NCBI RefSeq assembly: GCF_016919705.1
Contig: NZ_CP070368.1
Span: 1,488,001-1,552,000, forward strand
DNA: 64,000 nucleotides
Reading direction: 5' to 3'
Origin: Paracoccus methylovorus
Lineage (GTDB): Bacteria > Pseudomonadota > Alphaproteobacteria > Rhodobacterales > Rhodobacteraceae
The notes under the pieces: generated by a model
What the model saw: only the letters and a program-made list of their open reading frames with translations
Database searches by the model: none
What the model was told of the DNA's origin: nothing
Translations under genes and position numbers: made by a program
Shown here: positions 25,129-34,357 of the stretch, one piece after another
Numbering within the stretch: position 1 is the stretch's first letter
Layout: every line of letters starts with the position of its first letter

Positions 25129-26130
25129 TTACAGCGCGGCCTTGATGCGTTCCGCCGCCTCGGGCGTGACCCACTGGGTCCACATCTCTTCGTTGTTGCG
25201 CAGGAACTCACGCGCCCCGTCTTCGCCGGTGGCCTGATTGTCGGTCATCCAGGCCATGAGCTTGTTGACCGTATCGTTGCTCCAGCTGCGTTTCGACAGA
25301 TATTCGATGACGCCGGCATCGGCCTCATCCGCGAATTTCTTGGACACCAGCGTAAAGACGTTGTCGACCGGAAAGGCGTTCGGCTTGGGGTCCGAGCAAT
25401 CCGCGACCGAGGTGCAGCGTTTCCATTCCTCGACATCAAGCGGCACGCCGAAATCCACCGCGACCATGTCATACTTGCCCAGAAGCGAGGTCGGCTCCCA
25501 ATAAAAGCCCAGCCACGGGGCTTTTTGCTCGTAAGCGCGAGAGATCGAACCATCAAGGCCCGCGGCCGAGCCGGTATCGACCAGCGTGAAGCCATGCCCC
25601 TCGATATCAAAGCCTTTTGCAAGCTGCGTGGTCACGACCGTGCCACCCCAGCCCTGCGGTCCGTTGTATACCGCGCCTTTGGACGAATCCTCAGGGGCGG
25701 GGAACAATTCGGGATGGGCCAGGATTTCCTCGATCTTGTTCAGGTTCGGATGTTCATCCAGCATATAGCGTGGGATGAACCAGCCCTGCTGGCCGCCATC
25801 CGTCAGCGAGCGGCTGAGCGAGACGATCTTTTCATCCTTCAGCCCGGCATCGACGATCTCGGGCATCAGGTCGACCCAAGCCTCGGGCACAACTTCGGGC
25901 TGACCCTTTTCCACCAGCGAGGTGATGCTGGGCACGGTGTCGCCGACGATGATCTCGGCGCTGCAGCCATAGCCCTGATTCAGGATGAACTGGTCCAGAT
26001 TGGCCAGAACCTCGGCGCTTTGCCAGTTCATGCTGGCAATGGTCAGGTTGCCGCAATCCGCCGACGCGCTTCCAGCCAATGCCATGAAGGGCAAAGCGAA
26101 TGCGGTGCCAAGAAGTAATGATTTTTTCAT
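25129..26130 (-). CDS. Betaine-type ABC transporter, periplasmic substrate-binding protein
   Basis: A 333-aa OpuAC-family protein with a clear signal peptide (MKKSLLLGTAFALPFMALAG, cleavage after ASA). Aromatic residues that usually cage the trimethylammonium or dimethylsulfonium head group are present in MNWQSAE, PEAWVDL, GPQGWGG and FYWEPTS. The ligand may be choline, glycine betaine, proline betaine or DMSP. The neighbouring DMSP-lyase-like gene makes DMSP a serious candidate. The start at 26130 was chosen for its AGGGAA site and signal peptide. Confidence 0.9.
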   Translation of the reverse strand: MKKSLLLGTAFALPFMALAGSASADCGNLTIASMNWQSAEVLANLDQFILNQGYGCSAEIIVGDTVPSITSLVEKGQPEVVPEAWVDLMPEIVDAGLKDEKIVSLSRSLTDGGQQGWFIPRYMLDEHPNLNKIEEILAHPELFPAPEDSSKGAVYNGPQGWGGTVVTTQLAKGFDIEGHGFTLVDTGSAAGLDGSISRAYEQKAPWLGFYWEPTSLLGKYDMVAVDFGVPLDVEEWKRCTSVADCSDPKPNAFPVDNVFTLVSKKFADEADAGVIEYLSKRSWSNDTVNKLMAWMTDNQATGEDGAREFLRNNEEMWTQWVTPEAAERIKAAL

Positions 26131-26202
26131 GTTTTGTTTCCCTGTCGCGAACATTGGTGGTGGCAGCCCGTCCCGTCGCGTGAGGTTGGGCGCCTGTTTG
26201 GG

Positions 26203-27006
26203 TCAGGAAGTTCCTCCTGCCGGTTGTCGCCTCAGCATGCGGCCGCGTTCGACCGCCGCGTCCAAGGCAATTCGCATCGAGGATGAGAAACCCGCCGCAT
26301 CCGCAGCATCAAGACCGGCGGCAGTCATCCCACGATAATCACGATAATCATGTAGCACCTGACACGCTTGGGCTATGCGCCCCTCAAGAAGCTGCGCGGC
26401 ATTGCAGATCACGCCCTCGACGGCGCGGCAGGCGGTTTCGGGCGCAACCCCGGCCTGGGTCAGCCAGTCCAGCATGGCTTGCGCCATCAGCGCAGGATAG
26501 GCCGAGCCCGAGCCGGGAACCGCCGCCATAAGCTCCAGATGCGCCTCGTCATGCAATCGCTCGACGCTGCCAAGAACCGACAGGACGTTTTCAAGCGTGG
26601 CCGCATCTCCGGCCGTGACCAGCCCGTCGCCAATCCATGGCGTATAGGATTTCCCCAGCTCGGCCGCCGCGTTCGGCATGGCGCGGGCGCAACGGGCTCC
26701 TGTCTGGGCGAGATCGGACAATGTGATGCCTGCCATAAAGGAAATCAGCAGGCGGCCGGGGGCCGCCAATATGACATCTTCCCAGTCGTGCGGGCGCACC
26801 GATACGACAATAACGTCACATCTTGCGACAATATCGTCAGCGTCGCGCGCCCATGTCACCCCAGCATATCCTGAATAGAGCGGCTGGGAACGCGCGTCCC
26901 GGGTCAGCACCGCCAACCGATCCGGGGTCACGACACCGCTGTCCAGCAACCGCCTGCCCAGAATCGCCCCCAGCCATCCGTTCGCGCCGATGATCCCGAC
27001 CCTCAT
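26203..27006 (-). CDS. Pyrroline-5-carboxylate reductase-like dehydrogenase
   Basis: A 267-aa NAD(P)-binding protein similar to ProC. The N-terminal Rossmann turn is GIIGANGWLGAILG, with Asn where Gly is usual. The family block is 'ELMAAVPGSGSAYPALMAQA' (~165-184), close to the P5CR signature. It may reduce or oxidise a cyclic imino acid made from an osmolyte rather than serve proline synthesis. It overlaps the TetR gene by 4 bases and lies in the same orientation as the importer. Confidence 0.75.
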   Translation of the reverse strand: MRVGIIGANGWLGAILGRRLLDSGVVTPDRLAVLTRDARSQPLYSGYAGVTWARDADDIVARCDVIVVSVRPHDWEDVILAAPGRLLISFMAGITLSDLAQTGARCARAMPNAAAELGKSYTPWIGDGLVTAGDAATLENVLSVLGSVERLHDEAHLELMAAVPGSGSAYPALMAQAMLDWLTQAGVAPETACRAVEGVICNAAQLLEGRIAQACQVLHDYRDYRGMTAAGLDAADAAGFSSSMRIALDAAVERGRMLRRQPAGGTS

Positions 27007-27656
27007 GCCACCTGCCCCCCTGCCGGGGCCCCGGTGACGGGGATGAAGCGGGCATTGAAACGGGCGATCTCGCGCGGCTCCGGGCTCTGACCGGTATAGA
27101 TCTCGACATAGGTCGGGATGCGCTCCAGCCGGGTTGGAATATCCTCTCGGGCCTGCATCGAGATATAGCCGATCTGCACCAGATAGACCGTCCGTGCCCG
27201 GACATCCGCCACGGCGGGGTCATGACCCCAGGCCACCAGCATCTCGACCAGCGCTTGCAGCCGCGCTGCATCCGCCACCTCGATCCGCTCGGCGACCTTA
27301 CGGTCCTGCAAGGCCCAACTGCGGACCGCGAATTCCAGCCGGGAATCGAAGGCATCCGACAGCAAGCAGGTCAGGACGTTCAGCATCGCCTCGGTCTGGG
27401 TCTCGGCATATTGGCGGGTCGCGGCGACCAGCGGCTGGGTCGTCCGCGCCTCCCACCCTTCCAAAAGCGCGTTAAGCAGCGCCTCGCGATCTCCGAAAAA
27501 CCAGTAAAAGCTTGTGCGCGACAGGTTCAACTGCTTGGCAAGCGGCTGAATTTTCACCGCATCGACACCGCTGTCGATCAGCGCCTTATAGCCGGCCTCC
27601 AGCCATCCCTCACGAGATCCGCGCCAGCCGGTTTCGGGGGCAACATTGTTATCCAT
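27003..27656 (-). CDS. TetR-family transcriptional regulator
   Basis: A ~217-aa regulator. The N-terminal helix-turn-helix reads 'VKIQPLAKQLNLSRTSFYWF' followed by FGDREALLNALL, standard TetR. The ligand domain is not recognisable. It is divergent from the demethylase/DMSP-lyase pair and starts the ProC-like operon, so it probably controls both from the shared 146-bp region. The start is uncertain: ATGs at 27656 and 27668-27692 are possible. Confidence 0.85.
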   Translation of the reverse strand: MDNNVAPETGWRGSREGWLEAGYKALIDSGVDAVKIQPLAKQLNLSRTSFYWFFGDREALLNALLEGWEARTTQPLVAATRQYAETQTEAMLNVLTCLLSDAFDSRLEFAVRSWALQDRKVAERIEVADAARLQALVEMLVAWGHDPAVADVRARTVYLVQIGYISMQAREDIPTRLERIPTYVEIYTGQSPEPREIARFNARFIPVTGAPAGGQVA

Positions 27657-27802
27657 GCCTCCATGATTAACCACAGGCCCGATTCGGCTCAACTTAATTG
27701 TTCATGGATGCATATCAAAGGATCATTGGTGTTTTTTTTATTGACACAAGTGAACATTCCTTACTTTCATATAGTAGCGACTCCACCGTCACAGGCAGAT
27801 CC
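27657..27802. promoter_or_regulatory. Divergent control region of the osmolyte cluster
   Basis: The stretch is A+T-rich. A -35-like TTGACA at 27741-27746 faces the + strand, with TTTCAT at 27765 (18-bp spacing) or TATAGT at 27770 as weak -10 candidates. Inverted half-sites TGTTCA (~27697) and TGAACA (~27751) could be the TetR operator. Confidence 0.35.
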
Positions 27803-29839
27803 ATGTCGAACGATCCTCTTTTGCAGCCCTATCAGTTGAAGCACCTGACACTTCGCAACCGGATCATGATCACCAGTCATGAGCCCGCCTACCCCGAGGA
27901 CGGCATGCCGAAAGAGCGCTACCGCGCCTATCATGTCGAACGCGCCAAGGCGGGCGTGGCGCTGACCATGACGGCGGGATCGGCGGCGGTGTCGCGCGAC
28001 AGCCCCCCGGTCTTCAACAATATCCTGGCATGGAAAGATGAGGTCGTCGGCTGGATGAAGCAACTGGTCGACGAATGCCACGACCATGGCGCGGCGGTAA
28101 TGATCCAGTTGACGCATCTGGGCCGGCGCACGCGCTGGGACAAGGCGGACTGGCTGCCGGTGGTCGCGCCAAGCCACGAACGCGAGGCCGCGCACCGCGC
28201 CTTTCCCAAGCGGATGGAAGACTGGGACATGGCCCGCATCACCAGCGATTTCGCCGATGCGGCCGAGCGGATGAAGGCAGCCGGCGTCGACGGGATCGAG
28301 CTTGAAGCCTACGGCCATCTGCTGGAACAGTTCTGGTCGCCGCTGACCAACGACCTTGACGCGCCCTATGGTGGCAACCTTGAAAACCGCCTGCGCTTTA
28401 CCTTTCAGGTGCTGAAAGCCATCCGTGATCGCTGCGGGCCCGAATTCATCACCGGCCTGCGCTATACCGGCGACCAGATGCAACCCGGCGGCATGATGGC
28501 GGATGAGGGCCTGCAGGTCTCGCGCATGCTCAAGGACAGCGGGCTGGTGGATTTCCTGAACGTGGTGCGCGGCCATATCGACACCGACGCCGGGCTGACC
28601 GACGTGATCCCGGTGCAAGGTATGCGCAACGCCCCGCATCTGGAGTTTGCCGGCCAGATCCGCAAGGCGACGAATTTCCCCACCTTCCACGCGGCCAAGA
28701 TCCCGGACGTGCCCACCGCGCGCCATGCCATCGCCTCGGGGCTTTTGGACATGGTCGGCATGACGCGGGCGCATATGGCCGACCCGCATCTGGTGCGCAA
28801 GGTGATCGAGGGACGCGAGGATGACATCCGCCCCTGCGTCGGCGCGAACTATTGCCTTGACCGCATCTATCAGGGCGGCCTTGCCTTTTGCCTGCATAAC
28901 GCGGCGACGGGGCGCGAGCAGACCATGCCCCATACCATTCCCGCCGCGCCCGCGAAAAAGCGCATCACCATCGTCGGCGCAGGCCCTGCCGGTATGGAGG
29001 CCGCCCGCGTCGCCGCCGAACGCGGCCATGAGGTCACCGTATTCGAGGCGGCGGATGCTCCGGGCGGCCAGATCCGCCTGACCGCGCTGGACGAGCGGCG
29101 GCGCGAGATGATCTCGATCATCGCATGGCGTATGGCTCAGTGCGAAAAGCGGGGCGTGAGTTTCAACTTCAACAGCTATGCCGAACCCGAGGACGTGTTG
29201 GCCACCAATCCCGACGATGTCATCATCGCCACGGGCGGCCTGCCCCATGTCGAGGTGCTGGCACAGGGCAACGACCTTGTCTGCTCGGCCTGGGACATCC
29301 TGTCGGGTGATGTGAAGCCGGGCCGCAACGTGCTGATCTTCGACGATGCCGGCGACCATGCAGCCTTACAAGCAGCCGACCTGATTTCGGCCAGCGGCGC
29401 GGCGGTCGAGATCGTGACCCCCGACCGCAGCTTTTCGCCCGAGGTCATGGCGATGAATCTTGTGCCCTATATGCGCAACCTGCAAAAGCGCGACACGACC
29501 TTTACCGTGACCTGGAGGCTGATGGCGGTGGCGCGCGACGGCAACCACTTGCGCGCCACCCTTGGCAGCGATTACGGCGATTTTACCCGCGAACGCATCG
29601 TCGATCAGGTTGTCGTCAACCATGGCACCAGACCGCTGGACGAGCTTTACTTCACACTCAAACCGCAATCGTCCAATCTGGGCGAGGTGGACTATGACGC
29701 CCTGATCGCAGGCGAAGCGCAGGGGATTCACAAGAACCCAAGCGGGCGCTTTCGCCTGTTTCGCATCGGCGACGCGGTTGCCGCCCGCAATACCCATGCC
29801 GCCATCTATGATGCGTTGCGGCTGGTAAAGGACCTGTAA
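27803..29839 (+). CDS. TMADH/DgcA/StcD-like N-demethylating flavoprotein oxidoreductase
   Basis: A 678-aa two-part enzyme: an N-terminal old-yellow-enzyme TIM barrel with FMN (~1-340) and a C-terminal FAD/NAD-type domain (GAGPAGMEAARVAAERG at ~394). The family demethylates trimethylamine, dimethylglycine or N-methylproline. The expected iron-sulfur motif C-x2-C-x2-C-x11-C appears as C345-x2-Ala348-x2-C351 ... C363, so one ligand is missing. N-methylproline demethylases of stachydrine catabolism are the closest idea, but the substrate is unproven. A longer upstream start was rejected as it crosses the promoter region. Confidence 0.8.
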   Translation: MSNDPLLQPYQLKHLTLRNRIMITSHEPAYPEDGMPKERYRAYHVERAKAGVALTMTAGSAAVSRDSPPVFNNILAWKDEVVGWMKQLVDECHDHGAAVMIQLTHLGRRTRWDKADWLPVVAPSHEREAAHRAFPKRMEDWDMARITSDFADAAERMKAAGVDGIELEAYGHLLEQFWSPLTNDLDAPYGGNLENRLRFTFQVLKAIRDRCGPEFITGLRYTGDQMQPGGMMADEGLQVSRMLKDSGLVDFLNVVRGHIDTDAGLTDVIPVQGMRNAPHLEFAGQIRKATNFPTFHAAKIPDVPTARHAIASGLLDMVGMTRAHMADPHLVRKVIEGREDDIRPCVGANYCLDRIYQGGLAFCLHNAATGREQTMPHTIPAAPAKKRITIVGAGPAGMEAARVAAERGHEVTVFEAADAPGGQIRLTALDERRREMISIIAWRMAQCEKRGVSFNFNSYAEPEDVLATNPDDVIIATGGLPHVEVLAQGNDLVCSAWDILSGDVKPGRNVLIFDDAGDHAALQAADLISASGAAVEIVTPDRSFSPEVMAMNLVPYMRNLQKRDTTFTVTWRLMAVARDGNHLRATLGSDYGDFTRERIVDQVVVNHGTRPLDELYFTLKPQSSNLGEVDYDALIAGEAQGIHKNPSGRFRLFRIGDAVAARNTHAAIYDALRLVKDL

Positions 29840-29854
29840 CCCCGAGGAGATGCC

Positions 29855-30439
29855 ATGACTCGCCCCGAAACTTTGCAACATCTGCTTGATGTGGCCCTGC
29901 CTGCGATGCAGGCCCGCGCCCACGACGGCGACTCGCCCGCCTCGTTGGCCCGCATCACCGAGGCCAGCCGGACGGTCGGCAACCCCGGGGCGACTCCGGC
30001 CAGCCTGCCGGTTTGCAACTGGCTGGACCGGGCACTGGCACGCGAACCCGACGCATCCGACCTGGCCGCACTGTTCGCGGCCTTCCGCACGCTGTCGCCG
30101 CTGCTGCGCTGGCGGACCCGCACAGGCGACTCCACAGCCAGCGAGGGTTTTGCGGACAACCACGCCAACGCCATGCTGCTGGGTCCCGGCGGTCTCGAAG
30201 AGCGTCGCGACCTCTGGCTGGGCATCAGCCTGCTGGCGCCCGGCACGCGCTATCCCGATCATCAACATGCGCCCGAGGAAACCTATCTGGTGCTCTCGCC
30301 CGGCCAGTTCCGCAGAAACGGCTCGGACTGGTTCGAGCCCGGCGTGGGCGGCAGTTTCTTCGTCGCGCCAAACTCGGTCCACGCCATGCGGGCGACCAAG
30401 GATGCGCCGCTTTTCGCGCTCTGGGCGCTTTGGGCCTAG
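29855..30439 (+). CDS. dddQ: DddQ-type cupin dimethylsulfoniopropionate lyase
   Basis: A 194-aa cupin. The motif is DHQHAPEETYLVLS plus a later NSVHAMRA. The metal and catalytic residues known from DddQ (His125, Glu129, Tyr131, His163) have exact spacing counterparts in His138, Glu142, Tyr144 and His176. DddQ splits DMSP into acrylate and dimethyl sulfide. The gene starts 15 bases after the demethylase with a GAGGAG site, so they are co-transcribed. Other cupins of this superfamily have no known DMSP activity, so the substrate needs testing. Confidence 0.72.
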   Translation: MTRPETLQHLLDVALPAMQARAHDGDSPASLARITEASRTVGNPGATPASLPVCNWLDRALAREPDASDLAALFAAFRTLSPLLRWRTRTGDSTASEGFADNHANAMLLGPGGLEERRDLWLGISLLAPGTRYPDHQHAPEETYLVLSPGQFRRNGSDWFEPGVGGSFFVAPNSVHAMRATKDAPLFALWALWA

Positions 30440-30481
30440 AGGGCGGACAACAAGCAGCCTGCGCCGCATATCCGGCGTGGG

Positions 30482-31420
30482 CTATGGCCGAAACTGCCCC
30501 GCCCCCGTTCCCACAGGATCGGCGGCCCGGGCCAGCCCAAGCGCCCGGGAGGGCATCAGCGCGAACAGGCCAGAGGAAATCACGATCACCGAACCTAGGA
30601 TGGTCCAAAGATCGGGACGCTCGTGAAACAGCACGATTCCCGCGATCATTGCAAAGACCAGCCGCGTATATCTGAACGGCGTCACCGCAGCGATTTCGCC
30701 AGTGCGCATGGCAATGGTAAGCGCAGTATAGGCAACGACCCCCGCCGCAGAACCGGCCAGCAGACCCAAGGCCACCTCGACCCGCGGCCATTCAGGGCCC
30801 GAGCCGAACGGCAATGCGATCAACCCCGAGACAATGAGCATCAGGAACCCCAAAACGCCAAGCTGACGGTAAGACATCGTGTGCGGGGCAGCTCGGGTCG
30901 CCAGATCCCGGCCCGCAAAACCCAGCGTCGCAATGACGGCAAGCAGCGACAGGATGCCAAAACCCTCGGCGCCCGGACGCAGGATCATCACGACGCCCGC
31001 AAAGCCCACCAGCACGGAAATCCAGCGGCGAAGGCTTACCTTTTCGCCGAAAAAGATGCCCGCCCCGGCAATCACGACCAGCGGCGCGGCCTGAAGTATC
31101 GCCGAAGCCGTTGAAAGGGGCGTAAGCGCGATGGCCAGCATGAAAAACAGCCGGCCCGTCACCTCGAACGCCGAACGCGACAGCATCACCGGCGATACCA
31201 TGGCCTTGGAAACCGGGGGTTCACCGGCATGCAGGGCAAGCGCCGAGAAAACCAGCACGCCAAACAGGCCGAATGACACAAGCACCTGCCCCACCGGCAG
31301 ACTGGTCGCCGCGTACTTTAGCAGCGCATCCTCCATGGCAAAGCAGCCCATTGCCAGGATCATGAACATGGCGCCCCGAAGGTTCCAGGCAGAGCCACGC
31401 CTACCGTGCTGAGTGTTCAT
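30482..31420 (-). CDS. EamA/DMT-family transporter
   Basis: A 312-aa membrane protein with ten predicted segments in two EamA repeats (MFMILAMGCFAMEDALLKY... and 'LGVLGFLMLIVSGLIALPFG'). The family exports amino acids and other small metabolites. It is convergent with the DddQ-like gene and may or may not belong to the same pathway. Confidence 0.85.
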   Translation of the reverse strand: MNTQHGRRGSAWNLRGAMFMILAMGCFAMEDALLKYAATSLPVGQVLVSFGLFGVLVFSALALHAGEPPVSKAMVSPVMLSRSAFEVTGRLFFMLAIALTPLSTASAILQAAPLVVIAGAGIFFGEKVSLRRWISVLVGFAGVVMILRPGAEGFGILSLLAVIATLGFAGRDLATRAAPHTMSYRQLGVLGFLMLIVSGLIALPFGSGPEWPRVEVALGLLAGSAAGVVAYTALTIAMRTGEIAAVTPFRYTRLVFAMIAGIVLFHERPDLWTILGSVIVISSGLFALMPSRALGLARAADPVGTGAGQFRP

Positions 31421-31602
31421 TCTACGTCTTCACCAATCTACGAGAGTTTTGCGGCTCTACCATCGTCGCTCGCGCGGCAGAAGACCAGCCATCGGTTTAG
31501 TGAAGTGGTTTCGCGGCTATCGTTGCCGATCCGCGAACATTTCTTGTTGCTTTCCTGCACTCTGAAAAGCGGCGAGGTTCCCCCCGCCGCCGGATCTGGT
31601 CG

Positions 31603-31779
31603 CTACCTGCCAAGGGCGTCGTATCGCTGCTCCCAAGACTGGACCCTGTGCGAAGCTGCCGCCAAGGGCAGGTCTTCGACTTCTGTCCTGTCGTCCAATA
31701 CATCGGCCGCCCCTTTGAGCTTCTGGCGCTCATCGAACACGGCCCGCCTCACTTCGCGCATGCTAGGCTTGCTGGTCAT
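31603..31779 (-). CDS. Small hypothetical protein
   Basis: A 58-aa charged protein (MTSKPSMREVRRAVFDERQK...). It has a very good ribosome-binding site (GGAGGA, 6 bases before ATG) and stands alone in a non-coding region. An inverted repeat ACGATA-AATTC-TATCGT lies about 70-90 bases upstream and could be its operator. I do not recognise the family, and no function is proposed. Confidence 0.45.
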   Translation of the reverse strand: MTSKPSMREVRRAVFDERQKLKGAADVLDDRTEVEDLPLAAASHRVQSWEQRYDALGR

Positions 31780-31850
31780 AGCAGTTCCTCCATCGGGCGA
31801 CGCGATATCCGCGCAGCAAGATAAAGATAACATAGCCGGTCCATTTTTTC

Positions 31851-31867
31851 ACGATAAATTCTATCGT
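31851..31867. promoter_or_regulatory. Perfect palindrome, possible operator
   Basis: ACGATA-AATTC-TATCGT, 6+6 bases around a 5-base centre, in an A+T-rich stretch upstream of the 58-aa gene. The regulator is unknown. Confidence 0.4.
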
Positions 31868-32288
31868 CATTTACAGATATTTAGGGTTTCGGCGATCTCA
31901 TCTACCGCTTTCCCGCAACCTTCCCATGCGCAGCCAGCACCGTTTTAAACCGCAGAAGGCAGGCATTGCCCGCGCGGATCGCGGGCGGATCAACGCCATG
32001 CGGGAACCCGACAGCATTTTGCTCCTTTTATAACTGTCGCGAACGTTGGTAGTGAGTATCGGGGCCCCGGTTACAGCCCAACGCACGGAGTTCCCGAAAA
32101 TCGGGAGCAATCATACGGTCACACTGGAGAAAAGGGGCCGGTGGCCAAGCAGGCGGTTCGTCCCGCGCCAAGGTGGCCACTAGGTCATCTTGTGACAGCG
32201 TGTGGAAAATCGTCTGGCCATGTTGGGATGGCCTCGCCGCAGAACTGGCCAATCCGCCCTCAAGGCGGCGTGGGTTTTAGGGAGGAAA
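31868..32288. other. Non-coding stretch between the small gene and tRNA-Met
   Basis: About 420 bases in which I can support no gene, tRNA or repeat. Short open frames on both strands have no clear ribosome-binding site. It holds whatever leader and terminator tRNA-Met needs on the minus strand. Confidence 0.5.
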
Positions 32289-32365
32289 TGGTAGCGGAGG
32301 AGGGATTTGAACCCCCGACACAAGGATTATGATTCCTCTGCTCTAACCAGCTGAGCTACTCCGCC
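32289..32365 (-). tRNA. tRNA-Met (elongator, CAT)
   Basis: 77 nt including encoded CCA. The acceptor is GGCGGAG / CTCCGCT with discriminator A, the D-arm is GCTCAGCTGGTTAGAGC, and the loop ATCATAA gives anticodon CAT. It lacks the C1:A72 mismatch of initiator tRNA. An Ile2 (lysidine) identity is less likely because the acceptor fits elongator Met. Confidence 0.93.
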
Positions 32366-32612
32366 ACGGGTGCGTGCGATTTACGGTGCGTGGCGGGGGG
32401 CGTCAAGGGGCCGAAAGCAGCTTTGCCAAAGTTTTTGACGCGCCGGGAAAACCTTGGTCGTGCAAACTACCGCCGCGCCTGCCATAGGCAAAAAATACCT
32501 GCCTATACCCCTTCGGGACCAAGGCGGATGCCGCGCGTCTTTCACAGTCACGCACCCCGGAAAAGGGCATCTTACCCGCCGCCGCTTTATGTGAATAAAA
32601 GCCCGGCTCTCG
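32366..32612. other. Spacer between tRNA-Met and the DUF815 gene
   Basis: 247 bases with no supported gene. It must contain the tRNA-Met promoter (minus strand) and the end of the tat operon transcript; no clear terminator was found. Confidence 0.4.
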
Positions 32613-33455
32613 TCAGACAGAGATGCCGTTGCGTCCAGCCAGATCGGTAAAGAACTGCCACGCCACCCGGCCCGAGCGCGAACCCCGCGTCGCCTGCCAT
32701 TCGATGGCTTCGGCGCGCAACTGCTCTTCCGGGATCTGCAAGTCATAAGCGTCGCAATAACCGCGCGCCATGGCCAGATATTCGTCCTGCGAACAGGGGT
32801 GAAAGCCCAGCCACAACCCGAAACGATCCGACAGCGAAACCTTTTCCTCGACTGCCTCGCCGGGATGGATGGCGGTCGAACGCTCGTTGTCGATCATGTC
32901 GCGCGGCATCAGGTGGCGCCGGTTCGAGGTGGCATATAGAATCACATTGGCGGGCCGGCCCGAGATGCCGCCGTCCAGCACCGCCTTGAGCGATTTATAT
33001 TGCGTATCGTCGTGACTGAAGGACAGGTCGTCGGAAAACAGCACGAAACGGCGATCCGCAGCGCGACCCAAAATCGCCAGCAACCGCCCGACCGAGCCCA
33101 GATCCTCTCGCGCGATCTCGACCAGAACCAATGGCAGGCCCTGACGCACGGCCTCGGCGTGCACCGCCTTGACCAACGAGCTTTTGCCCATCCCGCGCGA
33201 ACCCCAAAGCAGCGCGTTGTTCGCCGCATGGCCGCGCGCGAATTGCAACGTATTCGCCAGCAACGTGTCGCGCGCCCGGTCGATGCCGATCAGTTGCACC
33301 AGATCGACGCGGTTGACCTCTTCGACTGGCTCCAGCCGGTCAGGGTCGGGTTGCCAGACATAGGCGGTCGCCTCGGCAAATGTCGGCTCGGGCGCGGGGG
33401 CCGGAGACATCCGTTCCAGCGCCGCGGCGATACGCAGCAAGGCTTCTTCAGACAT
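32613..33455 (-). CDS. DUF815 AAA-type ATPase
   Basis: A 280-aa P-loop ATPase of the DUF815 family. Walker A is [14 protein letters not shown] (~94-107), the Walker B-like strand is '[15 protein letters not shown]', and a sensor-like '[18 protein letters not shown]' follows. The function is not known. Its start overlaps the tatC stop by 8 bases, so it is made together with the Tat translocase. Confidence 0.88.
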   Translation of the reverse strand: MSEEALLRIAAALERMSPAPAPEPTFAEATAYVWQPDPDRLEPVEEVNRVDLVQLIGIDRARDTLLANTLQFARGHAANNALLWGSRGMGKSSLVKAVHAEAVRQGLPLVLVEIAREDLGSVGRLLAILGRAADRRFVLFSDDLSFSHDDTQYKSLKAVLDGGISGRPANVILYATSNRRHLMPRDMIDNERSTAIHPGEAVEEKVSLSDRFGLWLGFHPCSQDEYLAMARGYCDAYDLQIPEEQLRAEAIEWQATRGSRSGRVAWQFFTDLAGRNGISV

Positions 33456-34326
33456 CGGCTTCCTGTTCTTCCAGTTCTCGTTTCTTCTCGATCCGGCGCA
33501 CGAGGAAAATCGACACCTCGTAAAGCCCGTAGATCACCGAAAACAACACGACCTGGCTGATCACGTCCGGGGGCGTGATCATGGCGGCCAGCACCAGAAT
33601 CACCACGACGGCATAGCGCCGAACACTGGCCAGCCCCTCGGAGGACACCAGCCCGGCCTTGCCCATCAGCGTCAAGGCCACCGGCAACTGGAAGGACAGG
33701 CCAAAGGCCAGAATGAACTTGGTGGTCAGCCGCAGGTATTCCTCGACCGAGCCTTGGAAGACGATGCCGGCCCAAGGCTGAGCCGCCGTGGCAGGCGGAA
33801 CGGCGTCCCCCCCTGCTTGCGCCACCGCCTGTGCCGCCAAGGTCGGATCGTCGGGCAGCGCCAACGGCCCTTGCTGAAAGCCCAGGAAAAAGTCAAAGGC
33901 CCAAGGCAGAATGATGTAATAGGCGAAGGCCGCGCCGATCAGGAACATTACCGGCGACGCGATCAGGAACGGCAGCAAGGCGTTCTTTTCACTGCGGTAA
34001 AGCCCCGGTGCAACGAAACGCCACAGTTGATAGCCCACGACCGGAAAGGCCAGCACGAAGCCACCGAAAAAGGCAATGCGCATGGCGACAAAGAACCCCT
34101 CCTGCAATTTCAGCAGGATCAGCCCACAGGTCTGGCCGCGCTTTTCCAGCGCATTGCAGATCGGCTGGGTCAGGAAATCGAAGATCGGATTCCAGATGAA
34201 ATAGCAGGCCACCATCGCCACGACAAAGGCCAGCACGGACCAAATCAGTCGCGTGCGCAACTCGGCCAGATGTTCGATCAGCGGGGCAGAGCTTTCGTCG
34301 ATATCTTCCGGCTTGGCAGATTTCAT
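33448..34326 (-). CDS. tatC: Twin-arginine translocase subunit TatC
   Basis: A 292-aa polytopic protein that binds Arg-Arg signal peptides. The '[16 protein letters not shown]' N-terminus with conserved Glu, and [17 protein letters not shown], are the TatC hallmarks; six membrane segments are present. An insertion '[20 protein letters not shown]' lies in a periplasmic loop. The start was chosen at MKSAKPED; the upstream open frame is the antisense of tatB's low-complexity tail. Confidence 0.95.
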   Translation of the reverse strand: MKSAKPEDIDESSAPLIEHLAELRTRLIWSVLAFVVAMVACYFIWNPIFDFLTQPICNALEKRGQTCGLILLKLQEGFFVAMRIAFFGGFVLAFPVVGYQLWRFVAPGLYRSEKNALLPFLIASPVMFLIGAAFAYYIILPWAFDFFLGFQQGPLALPDDPTLAAQAVAQAGGDAVPPATAAQPWAGIVFQGSVEEYLRLTTKFILAFGLSFQLPVALTLMGKAGLVSSEGLASVRRYAVVVILVLAAMITPPDVISQVVLFSVIYGLYEVSIFLVRRIEKKRELEEQEADV

Positions 34327-34357
34327 CGCCACGGAACGACCTTTCCTGTCAGTCTTG

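Noticed and set aside
27767..29359. A 530-codon frame antisense to the demethylase
   Set aside because: Shadow frame; the forward gene has FMN, FAD and Cys motifs.
32028..32252. A 74-codon minus-strand frame in the gap before tRNA-Met
   Set aside because: No ribosome-binding site and no recognised family; it might be an old insertion-sequence scrap, but I cannot support that.
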